The notes under the pieces are model-generated. The model did not search any database. It saw only the letters and a list, made by a program, of their open reading frames with translations, and was not told the DNA's origin. From the NCBI GenBank assembly GCA_011947345.1, contig JAAVTG010000850.1:1-14050 (forward strand): DNA of 14,050 nucleotides, written 5' to 3'. The stretch comes from Phytophthora quininea. Lineage: Eukaryota > Oomycota > Peronosporomycetes > Peronosporales > Peronosporaceae. A program made the position numbers and the translations under genes. Of the stretch, positions 1 to 9,651 are shown piece after piece (position 1 is the first letter of the stretch; every line of letters starts with the position of its first letter).

Positions 1-1354
<1,354 letters not shown>

Positions 1355-1421
1355 GCTGGAAAGAACAAAAGTGGTTAGCTTGCAGCGAAGTCGTCACCCG
1401 TGATAAGTTGCTAGGGATGGC

Positions 1422-1427
1422 AATAAA
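1422..1427 (+). terminator. Candidate polyadenylation signal of RBBP4
   Basis: AATAAA lies about 70 bp after the RBBP4 stop codon, at a normal distance for a cleavage signal. The call rests on motif and position only. Confidence 0.45.
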
Positions 1428-1563
1428 AAATGAATGTACTTAGAACGCTGCGTAGATATTGGAGCCCGTCGGACAGCAACACACCTTCGTAATCGTGGGT
1501 TTCTCACGATTTCGCATCATCCACGATTGGCTACTAAAAAAACTTCAGATTCGCAACGGTTTT

Positions 1564-1577
1564 CCATTCCTACTTTT
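1564..1577 (+). promoter_or_regulatory. Oomycete-type core promoter (Inr) of the HAD gene
   Basis: CCATTCCTACTTTT resembles the oomycete initiator-plus-flank consensus (TCATTYYNCAWTTT) and lies about 37-50 bp before the ATG at 1614. Confidence 0.5.
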
Positions 1578-1613
1578 GCAGTCCAAGCACCACGTCAGAG
1601 ACAAGTGGACACA

Positions 1614-2353
1614 ATGACCAACTCGACTCCTGCGCTCCCAAAGTGCAGCTCCGCGGCGCCATCTTCGACATGGACGGCACGCTTCTAGACACGGAGGAGC
1701 TTAGTCGAATCGCCATCGATCACGTCGTGAGCCAGTTCGGCAAGACGTTCACGATGGCTATGCACAAGACCATTCTGGGTCGTCCGGCGCCCGTGTGGAC
1801 GCGCATGGCCATCGAAGCCAGCGGCCTTACGGAGCAGGACATCACCCCCAAGGAGCTACTGAAGCAGTGGGAGACCAAGATGATCGCCATGCAGGACCAG
1901 GCCAAGGAGCTCCCGGGTGCAGTGGAGCTGCTCGCTACTCTCCACGCCCGCGGAATCCCCATCGCCTTGGCCACGTCCAACACCAGAGCAGTGGTGGAGA
2001 CCAAGATCAAGCATCACCCAAAGATGTTCTCGTACATGTCGACCATCGTCACCGGAGACGACCCGGCGGTGAAACAGGGTAAGCCCGCCCCGGACATTTT
2101 CCGCACTGCTAGCCAAAGACTGTTCGGACTCAAGGAAGGAGAAGATGGCGATCAAGCACCTTTCTGTGTGGTGTTCGAGGACTCGGTCAATGGTGTCGCT
2201 GCCGCCAAAGCTGCGGGGATGCACAGCGTGGCCCTCCCGGATGTCCGCATCCACACGGACGCTGCTCAACGTGCCGAGCTGTACGCTAATGCGGACGAAG
2301 TCATGACGTCTCTCGAACAGTTCAACGTCGACAACTACGACTGGAAGTTGTAA
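1614..2353 (+). CDS. HAD-family phosphatase, pseudouridine-5'-phosphatase-like (PUDP/HDHD1)
   Basis: A cytosolic haloacid-dehalogenase-type phosphomonoesterase, about 246 residues, close to the length of human PUDP. Motif I is FDMDGT (nucleophile Asp about residue 19, second Asp 21). Motif II is the Ser in ALATSN, motif III the Lys in KQGKPAPDIF, and motif IV FEDSVNG. The cap region and GIPIALATSNT and GDDPAVKQGKPAPDIF follow the PUDP/GPP1 pattern better than other HAD groups. The substrate is inferred, and sugar phosphates or glycerol-1-phosphate remain possible. The ATG at 1614 is chosen because it follows the Inr-like site and its frame leads into motif I once a one-base loss in CCCAAA (1637-1642) is allowed. 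Without that allowance only a GTG at 1643 is in frame. The gene is intronless. Confidence 0.87.
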
Positions 2354-2396
2354 ACTAGCAGTAGAGACTGAGGCTTGAACATGAACATGCACATGA

Positions 2397-2412
2397 GCTC
2401 ATGGAGATTTTC
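2397..2412 (+). promoter_or_regulatory. Oomycete-type core promoter of the unknown gene at 2465
   Basis: GCTCATGGAGATTTTC resembles the core consensus GCTCATTYYNCAWTTT and sits about 53-68 bp before the ATG at 2465, within the 111-bp gap after the HAD stop. Confidence 0.45.
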
Positions 2413-2464
2413 GATCGCTACTTCCCGGGTTTCGCTTCACAAATAGCCTGTGAGTTTTGTCTGG

Positions 2465-3596
2465 ATGGCGACGCTGCCAAAGACTCGAGTAAAGCTGCAG
2501 AATGAGGAGCTCAAGGATGCGTACCGAGTGTGGCTGAAAGATCTGTACGACGACAAACCGGAGCAACTGCTACGGAAACTCGACAAGAAGAAGCGACTCA
2601 ATGGTGGGATGCGTGCAAAACGTGAACTTCGAGCGCAGCAAGCTCAGAAACACACTGCTTCCAGTGCTTTAAAAGACGTGGCTGTGGAGAGGTAAGCTCG
2701 CTTCAGCCTAAGCAGGCTGAACGATATTAAGTGAGTTTTGATGTGCAGGCTGAACGACCCAAGCTTCCACCGTTGTCAACGGCTCAGACCAAACAGGTCG
2801 TCGAGAACGCACAGAGGCGGCGGTGGCAGGCTCTTGTGGGTGAAGCGAATTACGCTGCCGTACAGTACACGTCCTTGTCCTGGAGGCCTGGTCTTGCCTT
2901 TTTCCAGCGGCTTGTGTATCAAACACTCAAGAAGGAACTTTCGGACACGAATGAGCCAGGAATTGTTTCTACTGAGCTTGCAGATTTTCCGGTCAACATT
3001 GCGCCGACGCTTTTGCGTATGCCGATTCGCTGTCGCAGCTCGGATGGAAGCAAGAATGGGGTTGCACTTCTGTTTTGCCAGGATCAAAATCAAGACCAGC
3101 GAGCAGGCTCGGATTCAAGTTTGATGGCAGTGTTCGTGCTGCATGTTCGAGTGTATTTGCGCGCAGCTACCTGGCGTGACCATCGTCAAGCTCTCCTTCA
3201 GATCGTGTCAAATACCAGCGCAGAAGTTTGTGCGGTGACGAAAAGTATAGCGGATCCAGAGTGTCGACACAATAACCTACGACTGCTGCACTCTCAGCAA
3301 GAAGTTAAACGCTAGACATATTCGAGGCAACCTCTTTCGATAATTCTGCTGGCGAAAATGAGCTCATGGCAATTCAGAAGTACATCCCGTTCAAAGGAGC
3401 AGCTACTTCTGTGAGCTGTCTTGACGCTAAAACAAATCCACCCAATGCTACCGGACGAAAAGCTTGGATCACACGGTGCGCATTTCGCAAGAAAGACAAG
3501 TTTTCGTCGACAGTTTGGATCATATCGAGTGGGGTGGTGACAGTTGTAATGGCAACCTCGTTACGAACTCAAAAAGTGGCGATTGTCAACTGGTAA
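2465..3596 (+). CDS. Unrecognised conserved-looking protein, one intron, ~358 residues
   Basis: I do not recognise the family. Exon 1 (2465-2691) encodes MATLPKTRVKLQNEELK onward. It is a charged, probably helical and coiled segment rich in Lys, Arg and Gln (LLRKLDKKKRLNGG, AKRELRAQQAQKH). Exon 2 (2749-3596) adds a mixed alpha/beta-looking region: RRRWQALVGEANYAAVQYTS, LSWRPGLAFFQRLVYQTLKK, MAVFVLHVRVYLRAATW, then IQKYIPFKGAAT and a hydrophobic end, WIISSGVVTVVMATSL. No signal peptide is visible. Reading through needs two one-base losses, at CCC 2758-2760 and AAA 3307-3309. Both are in the direction seen in neighbouring genes, and together they link three open segments into one frame. The stop at 3594-3596 abuts the truncated RPT3. 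The gene model is inferred; no function is claimed. Confidence 0.68.
2692..2748 (+). other. Intron of the unknown gene (57 bp) with a duplicated acceptor
   Basis: The donor is GTAAGC and the acceptor GTGCAG at 2748. A 13-base sequence, GCAGGCTGAACGA, occurs twice: at 2712-2724 inside the intron and at 2745-2757 across the true exon boundary. Using the upstream CAG would run into TGA within a few codons. Confidence 0.7.
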
Positions 3597-3608
3597 AGTG
3601 CACCATGG

Positions 3609-4226
3609 ACCATGCTGGCTAAAGCAGTGGCTAATGCTACGACGGCCGCATTCATCAGTGTCGTCGGGTCGGAATTCGTGCAGAAATACTTGGGAGAAGG
3701 CCCGCGCATGGTGCGCGACGTCTTCCGGTTGGCCAGAAAACTCCCCGCTATTGTGTTCATCGATGAGGTGGACGCCATTGCCACCAAGAGATTCGACGCT
3801 CAGACCGGAGCGGATCGCGAAGTGCAGCGAATCCTGCTCGAACTGCTGAACCAAATGGACGGCTTTGACCAGGCCACTAATGTCAAGGTCATTATGGCGA
3901 CCAACCGAGCAGATACGTTGGACCCGGCGCTACTGCGACCGGGTCGATTGGACCGTAAGATCGAGTTCCCACTGCCCGACCGACGACAGAAGCGACTGAT
4001 CTACCAGGCCTGCACGTCCAAGATGAACCTTGGCGACGAGGTGGATCTGGAGGACTACGTGAACCGTCCCGAGAAGATCAGCTCGGCCGACATTGCGTCC
4101 ATCTGCCAGGAAGCTGGTCTGCAGGCCGTGCGAAAGAACCGCTACGTGGTGCTGCCCAAGGACTTCGACAAGGGCTACAAGAACGCCATCAAGCGCGCCG
4201 ACACGACGTTCGAGTTCTATCACTAA
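3609..4226 (+). CDS. RPT3: 26S proteasome regulatory ATPase RPT3 (PSMC4/S6b), 5'-truncated
   Basis: The C-terminal half of an AAA+ unfoldase subunit of the 19S base, which threads ubiquitinated substrates into the 20S core. It starts at [10 protein letters not shown], just after the Lys of Walker A, and the GPPGTGK itself is absent. Visible features are the pore-loop region ([17 protein letters not shown]), Walker B (VFIDEVDAI), the second region of homology with Arg fingers ([20 protein letters not shown]), the AAA lid, and a C-terminal Phe-Tyr-His fitting the HbYX motif that docks into the 20S alpha ring. About 205 of some 400-420 residues remain. Upstream in frame there is a TAA at 3594, and no RPT3 N-terminal coding sequence is found in any frame before it. 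As drawn it cannot make a working ATPase. A local three-base shortfall at 3733-3746 turns the expected REN(S/A)PA into RKLPA. Confidence 0.9.
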   Translation, partial: TMLAKAVANATTAAFISVVGSEFVQKYLGEGPRMVRDVFRLARKLPAIVFIDEVDAIATKRFDAQTGADREVQRILLELLNQMDGFDQATNVKVIMATNRADTLDPALLRPGRLDRKIEFPLPDRRQKRLIYQACTSKMNLGDEVDLEDYVNRPEKISSADIASICQEAGLQAVRKNRYVVLPKDFDKGYKNAIKRADTTFEFYH

Positions 4227-4775
4227 GTGGGAATGATACATAGCAACAAAAAGTAGTTGGAAATTGCATGGCGAGAAGGAAGTTAGGTGATTGGGTTGGC
4301 TGCGTCGTGCAGTTGCCCCGAATCGACCTGACCTCGATGGCCCGCGTGGTTGTATTTGTCGTTCGTTCTTCTAGATACCTCTCTTGCTGGGCATGCTAAC
4401 GAAAGAAGCGTCTGCAATCACAAGACCGTTTGGACGTCTCAACGACCAAGCAACCACCGTGCCTTACCCACTTTCCCAGTCGGGGAAAGCGAGCACACCA
4501 ATGACTACCCGGTCGCCAATAACTCCAAACTGCTTGCAATCAAGACACCGAGATCGCCAGCCGCCCAGCAAGACCCACACACTCGCAATCTCGCACGCAG
4601 AGCACTCGTCAACATGCAGAAAAGCTCATACAGACACGCACTACACTGGAAGTCGTCCTTGCCACTCTCGGACGACTTCTTCACTCGATTCTCTTGCGCG
4701 TCTTGATAAATTACACTTGGGCAGGAAAGGAAGCAACGAGCCTCATGCTCTCTTGCTTTCTTCCTACCAAACTGC
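4227..4775 (+). other. Convergent intergenic region RPT3 / importin beta
   Basis: This stretch lies between two converging stop codons. Two overlapping open stretches of about 120-130 codons occur on the + strand, but both are composed of low-complexity Thr, Ser, His and Arg, have no promoter-like site and resemble no family I know, so I do not call them genes. It must contain both 3' UTRs. The only clear structure is the hairpin at 4649-4679. Confidence 0.6.
4649..4679. repeat. Perfect 10-bp inverted repeat (hairpin) downstream of importin beta
   Basis: GAAGTCGTCC (4649-4658) and GGACGACTTC (4670-4679) are exact reverse complements around an 11-base loop. It lies about 100 bp past the importin beta stop, probably inside its 3' UTR. 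Confidence 0.7.
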
Positions 4776-7478
4776 CTAGTTCGCCTGCAGTTCCATCATC
4801 ACCTTCTGCGTCCAAGCAGCGAGCTGCTGCGCCTGCGGGTTCTGCGCGTTGTTGGCACATTCGCTGACCAGTTGAACCACAAACTGCTGGTGGAAGAGGT
4901 TCTCCACGGCCTTGCCCATGGCCTGACCCATATCGCTATACAAACACACACAATCAGCACAAATAAAAATAACAACAAACACAGCAAGTCACTAACCCGA
5001 TGAGGCCAACTGCGCCAGTCGTCACAGCGTCCGAGCGGGTAGTCAAATCGTTCGCCAACGTGGCGAGGAAGGCGCCGATCTGCGGTGCGCACTCCATGAG
5101 CAAACCGGCCTTGCTAGCAGCGCCCAGGCCTTGGACAATGCCCGTGAGGGCCTCCAGCACGCTCTCGCGCAGCTGGTTCATGTACTCCACGACCTCTTCG
5201 TCGTCCGTTGCGATCGAGCCGCAAGCTCCGGCAGCCTGCAGAATCATCTGCAGCGAAGACACGGCATAGCGCTCGTACTCGCCCTCGATAGCCAGCGCAA
5301 TGTCGCCAAAGCACGACAGGACAGGGGCTTCACCGAACGGTTCAGCATGGGGTTCTTCAGGATCTCAATCAACGCGGCCACAACCTCGTCACACAGCGGC
5401 AGGATCTTGCTCTCTAATGCACGGCACAAATCGCCCACGACACCCACCGCAACGCTACAGACCATGTACTCTTCGCTGTTCTTCAAGCCCATCAGCACGA
5501 CAGGGCCAAAGTACTGCATGTACACCTCAAACTTCGGTCCCACAGCGTTCGCCATTGCACCTGCAGCCATAAAGGCCTCCTCTGCGGCCGCAGCGTTGCG
5601 GGTCGAGAAGACCTGCAGCAGCGCCTGCATGATGCGGTCAGCCAGCGGATCGATCTCGCTGTTGAGCTTCTGGATGGCGGCAATGAGCACGCCGCACAGC
5701 AGGGCCTGAAGGCCAGCCTGGTCGTCGTGCAGACTGTCTGGGTTCTCAACCAGAGCCTTAATACTCAACTCTAGACGCTCCAGAATCACAGGCAGACGCA
5801 GCATGATGTGCTCGTTGACCTCGTCGGCACCAGCCTGAACCAAAACGTTCAGAGCTTCGTACGCAGAGCCGCGCAGATTGCTCTCCAAGGCGTTCGGTCG
5901 GCTGCTCGTCTCGAGGAGCTTGTCGAATAGTGTGTTAAAGTACGGCGTGAGCATGTGCGAGGCCGCTTCAGACTCCTCAAAGGCCTTGACAATGTTGTGG
6001 ATGGCGTAGCAAACGTTGTGGGACACACGCGGCTCCTGATCAAGCCCCTCAAGTAGCAGCTGCATCAGGCTGGGCAGCATCTCGCCACTGATGCAGCCGT
6101 AGTGCAGCTCACAAATGCGGCCGAGCGTCCACGCAGTCGTGTCACGTACCAGAATGTTGTCGAACTTCATGCAGCCCATGAGGAAGCCAAGAGCCTGACG
6201 CACCAGCGGCGCAATCTTAGTCGAGTCGGGGCCGTCCAGAATCGAGCCGAATGCCATGATGGCGGCCTCCTTGGGACGCCACTCGTTGCTCTCAATGTTC
6301 TGCGTGATGAAAGTCATCGTCAGGTCCACACAGGCGTCCCCACGACCTGCGCCACCAGCGCCAGACACGTGGCCGCAGCCATCGACAAGTTCCACGAGTC
6401 TTCGTCCTGGTCCTCGTCCTGCTTCTTCAGCGTCTCAGTCAGCAGCGGGATCAGCGTATTCAGTACAGTCTGCACGTAGTAGTTGCACGGGATGACGTCG
6501 GTACGGCCCTCGAGCTCAGCGTAGCTCATCTCTTCAATCAGATCCAGCTCCACATCGCACATGGACGACCAGAACTCGAGCGACTGCAGACCAACTTCGT
6601 CCTGGTCGCTGGTGATGGCGTTGAACGTCAGTTTGCACAACGTCTCCATGTATTCCGCCAAGTACTCGTAGTACATCGTGGCAATGGCGGCAATGCACTC
6701 GTATGCCACCACGCGGGTGCGCAGGTCTGGGCTCTGGGTGGCTTCGCAGATCTTCTGCATCAAGTGATCTCTCTCCTGCTTCCTCTTGAAGTTCTCGCTA
6801 ACAAACTCTAGACTGTTGCGCAGGGCTGTGACTGCAGCAAGGCGGATGGCCGGAGGTCGGTCCGCTCGGATACCGTCCACAATGGCCGTCAGAATGCGGT
6901 TTGTGTCTTGTTCATCGATGGTGTTCTCTTCTAGCTCATCGCAGAGGTAGCCCAGACACTCGAGCGTGGCGTGGATGCAGCCTTCGCTGCCGCCCGTGAC
7001 GTTCTTCAGCAGCGACTCGAGCAGCGAGGGCCACTCCTTCTTGGGCAGCTCGATGCTGCCGATCTTGGCCACCAGTTGGGCGCTGGTGTGGCGCGCCACG
7101 GGGTCGTTGGACTGCAGCACGCTCAGCGATCCGTCCTTGATCTGGGTACGCAGAGCCGTGTCCATGGCCATCCAGGCGTTGATCTTCTGCAGCTGGAGCG
7201 CGTCGTCCTTGGCGTCCAGCACGTTCTTCAAGTACAGACCGGCGGCTTGGCGGCCCACGACAGCGAACTCCTCGGAGGCCAGCGCCTGCACCAGCGTGAC
7301 CATAAACTGCCCCATCTGCTGCTGCAGGGCATTGTTTAGGAACTCTTCGGCTTGCTTACGGAGTGCCACATCTAGAGAGAGAGAGAGAGAGAGTTAATTC
7401 GGAGAAGGGTTATATCTGCACAGAGGGGAGACTCGAACCGGGGCTCTGCGTGTTGAGGAGGGCGGCTGAGATGTCCAT
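4776..7478 (-). CDS. KPNB1: Importin subunit beta-1 (karyopherin beta-1)
   Basis: A HEAT-repeat nuclear import receptor that binds importin alpha or cargo, nucleoporins and RanGTP. Three exons on the minus strand: 7478-7439, 7371-4997 and 4935-4776, giving about 858 residues (human 876). Exon 1 reads MDISAALLNTQSP and splices to DVALRKQAEEFL, the expected N-terminal HEAT repeat. Landmarks are ILTAIVDGIR, EATQSPDLRTRVVAYECI, SLEFWSSMCDVELDL, the acidic loop KKQDEDQDEDSWN (about residue 330, the HEAT 8 loop contacting Ran), RDTTAWTLGRICEL, SVAVGVVGDLCRALESKI, and YMNQLRESVLEALTGIVQGL near the end. Two one-base losses break the frame: CCCC at 6338-6341 (AQVVG to DACVDL) and GGGG at 5324-5327 (VKP to PVLSCFGDIALAI). 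Conserved sequence resumes immediately at both. Confidence 0.95.
4936..4996 (-). other. Importin beta intron 2 (61 bp)
   Basis: On the minus strand it runs GTTAGT...TATAG. Splicing joins ATC-GG to C-GAT and reads VGLIGDMGQAMGKA. Confidence 0.85.
7372..7438 (-). other. Importin beta intron 1 (67 bp)
   Basis: On the minus strand the donor is GTTCGA (weak) and the acceptor CTCTAG. It joins a 40-base first exon to the body, reading NTQSPDVALRKQ. Its pyrimidine tract is the TC microsatellite at 7374-7393. Confidence 0.82.
7374..7393. repeat. (AG)10 dinucleotide microsatellite
   Basis: Ten uninterrupted AG units on the + strand, which are CT/TC on the minus strand. The tract lies next to the acceptor of importin beta intron 1 and so serves as its polypyrimidine tract. 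Confidence 0.95.
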
Positions 7479-7645
7479 GACGTGGGAGAAGATCGAGTGC
7501 TGCTTGGAGGGTGGAGGAAACGAGTGGAAATGGGCGTCGGTTTCTTTCAACCCAGGAGTTTCAGCCAATGAGAGTGCGATCGGTTTTGACAGGGAAAGGG
7601 TGCCTGTCATTTCTGATAAGATTTTTTCCTTCTCCCTGGACGAAA
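7479..7645. promoter_or_regulatory. Divergent promoter of importin beta and RPT1
   Basis: Only 167 bp separate the two start codons. A CCAAT sequence lies at 7565-7569. Read on the minus strand, the overlapping CTCATTGG is a partial initiator match for importin beta. An RPT1 initiator lies at 7607-7613. Confidence 0.7.
7607..7629 (+). promoter_or_regulatory. Inr plus T-rich flanking element of RPT1
   Basis: TCATTTC at 7607-7613 matches the oomycete initiator (TCAYTYY). It is followed by ATTTTTTCC at 7621-7629, resembling the flanking promoter region. This lies 17-39 bp before the ATG at 7646. Confidence 0.62.
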
Positions 7646-8960
7646 ATGGCAGCGGGCGAGTGCCAGACGAGCAACAAGAAGGACTATGACGGCGAGGAGG
7701 ACGACCTGCTGGCCGGACCGGAGACCGTGCTGGACGAAGGGGACATCGCGCTGCTCAAGACCTACGGGCTGGGCCCGTACTCGCGCGTGATCAAGACGGT
7801 GGAGGACGACATTAAGAAGGCCCAGAAGGCCGTCAACGACCTCATCGGCATCAAGGAGAGCGACACAGGGCTGAGTCTGCCCAGTCTCTGGGACCTCGTG
7901 AGCGACAAGCAGATGATGCAGGAGGAGCAGCCGCTGCAGGTGGCTCGCTGTACCAAAATCATCAGCGCCGGCGAGGAGGACGCCAAGTACATGATCAATG
8001 TCAAGCAGATCGCCAAGTTCGTGGTGGGTCTGGGGGAGAAAGTGGCCCCACGGACATTGAGGAAGGCATGCGAGTGGGTGTAGACCGCACCAAGTACGCC
8101 ATCCAGATCCCTCTACCACCAAAGATCGACCCCACAGTGTCGCTCATGACGGTCGAGGACAAACCCGACGTCACGTACGACGACGTCGGCGGCGCCAAAG
8201 ACGCGCTAGAGAAGCTCCGAGAGGTGGTGGAGCTGCCACTACTGCACCCGGAGCGCTTCGTTAATTTGGGTATCGATCCTCCAAAGGGAGTGTTGCTCTA
8301 CGGGCCTCCGGGAACGGGCAAGACCTTGTCAGCTCGAGCTGTGGCCAACCGCACGGATGCTTGTTTCATTCGAGTCATTGGTAGTGAACTAGTACAGAAG
8401 TACGTGGGTGAAGGCGCCCGTATGGTGCGCGAACTGTTCACCATGGCGAGATCTAAGAAGGCCTGCATCGTCTTCTTTGACGAGGTGGACGCCATCGGCG
8501 GCGCGCGAAGCAGCTCTGAGGAAGGCGGCACGGACAACGAAGTGCAGCGCACCATGCTGCAGATCGTCACGGAGCTCGACGGCTTCGACCCGAGAGGCAA
8601 CATCAAGGTGTTGATGGCCACGAACCGACCGGATACGTTAGACCCGGCGCTCATGCGGCCCGGGCGACTGGACCGCAAGGTCGAGTTCAACCTGCCGGAG
8701 CTCGAGGGCCGCACGCAGATCCTCAAGATCCACGCCAAGAGCATGAACTGCGACCGCGGCATCCGCTTCGAGCTGGTCAGTCGACTGTGCCCCAACACGA
8801 CAGGAGCTGAGCTGCGCAGCGTGTGCACGGAAGCAGGCATGTTTGCCATCCGCGCGCGCCGCAAATCTGTGAGCGAGAAGGACTTCCTTGAGTCCGTCAA
8901 CAAGGTCATCAAGGGCTACAAAAGTTCTCGTCCACGCCCAAGTACATGGTCTACAACTAG
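7646..8960 (+). CDS. RPT1: 26S proteasome regulatory ATPase RPT1 (PSMC2/S7)
   Basis: An AAA+ subunit of the 19S base ring. About 438 residues, against 433 in human. In order: a variable acidic N-terminus, [13 protein letters not shown], coiled coil ([20 protein letters not shown]), OB domain ([25 protein letters not shown]), linker [14 protein letters not shown], Walker A GPPGTGKT (about 220-227), pore-loop region ([17 protein letters not shown]), Walker [12 protein letters not shown] (Asp about 279, Glu 280), Arg fingers in RPGRLDRK (about 338-345), and sensor/lid [20 protein letters not shown]. Two one-base losses break the frame: CCCC at 8046-8049 (KVAP to [10 protein letters not shown]) and AAAA at 8920-8923 (GYK to [12 protein letters not shown]). 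With these allowed, the stop is the TAG at 8958-8960. The gene is intronless. Confidence 0.95.
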
Positions 8961-9005
8961 GAGAGGTCTGGGCGACGGGATTGCATTTAACGTGCTTGCA
9001 ACTAC

Positions 9006-9011
9006 AATAAA
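9006..9011 (+). terminator. Candidate polyadenylation signal of RPT1
   Basis: AATAAA lies about 46 bp after the RPT1 stop and 70 bp before the convergent effector stop. Confidence 0.5.
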
Positions 9012-9079
9012 CCGACAAAACCACGTACTGCTAGTCTTTGATGATCAGCGCTTCTTACGACCGCGACTATGTAGTTGAT

Positions 9080-9651
9080 CTAGTACTCGGTCCAGATGCT
9101 GTACGCCAGGTCTTGGTGAAGTTCTGCGTTGGATCTGCCCTGGGTGACCACCCCACCATCAATTTGACTTGGTCGGGGCTGACGTCGTTGTCTAGCCAGC
9201 GCGTGTTCTGCATCGGCTGCAGCTCTTTCGCGAGATTTTCGAGTTCCGGATTCTTCCTCATCGACACCAACAGCTTTGCCAGATTTTCCTCCGGTAGTTT
9301 TTCCGCCAGCGTGTAGAAAATATGGTAGCTCGACCCAAAGTAGGCGTCGGGGCCGTGCTTGGCCTGGTACTTTACAACATATTTCAGCCACGGAATCAAT
9401 TTCGACTCGGTCACTTGCATCCCGGAAGCTTCGAGTTTGCTGAGGACTGCTTTGGGCGTGGTGTCGGTCGACAGCCACGACTTGTACTTGCGTTTCTCTA
9501 GAATCGCAGCGAGTTTCGCCGACAAAGTTAGTTCTTCGTCGGAAGAAGTAGCATATTGATCACTCCCTTTGAGCTGTCGAAGTTCGCTGCACGTGGAGTC
9601 CGTGAGAAAGAATACCAACAGGAGCAGCACCAGGAAATGCTTTTGCGGCAT
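9080..9651 (-). CDS. Secreted RXLR-like effector with WL/P/V (LWY-type) helical modules
   Basis: About 190 residues. MPQKHFLVLLLLVFFLTDST is a strong signal peptide with cleavage probably after residue 20-22. RQLK at 25-28 is a non-canonical, early RXLR-like motif and DEE at 38-40 is dEER-like. Two matching modules with the spacing W-L-x5-P-x2-V follow: W59 L60, P66, V69 and W152 L153, P159, V162. Between them lie PWLKYVVKYQAKHG and a Tyr-rich helix (SSYHIFYTL). This layout fits Phytophthora WY/LWY effectors, which act inside plant cells after secretion; the host target is unknown. The start is the ATG at 9651, since a TTG upstream lacks support. A one-base loss at CCCC 9151-9154 shifts the final ~25 residues, after which the frame reads AELHQDLAYSIWTEY to the stop at 9080-9082. 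Without it, a run-on tail ends near 9067. Confidence 0.8.

Noticed and set aside
2371..2404. Clustered CATG tetramers (AACATGAACATGCACATGAG)
   Set aside because: Short imperfect repeat in a 111-bp intergenic gap. The nearby Inr-like site is a better explanation of function.
4350..4779. Two overlapping ~120-130-codon + strand frames
   Set aside because: Low-complexity Thr, Ser, His and Arg content, no promoter, and location in the 3' region of importin beta. They are best explained as chance frames.
7428..7445. tRNA B-box-like GGTTCGAGTCT on the minus strand
   Set aside because: The T-stem does not pair and no acceptor or anticodon arm can be drawn. It overlaps the importin beta donor site.
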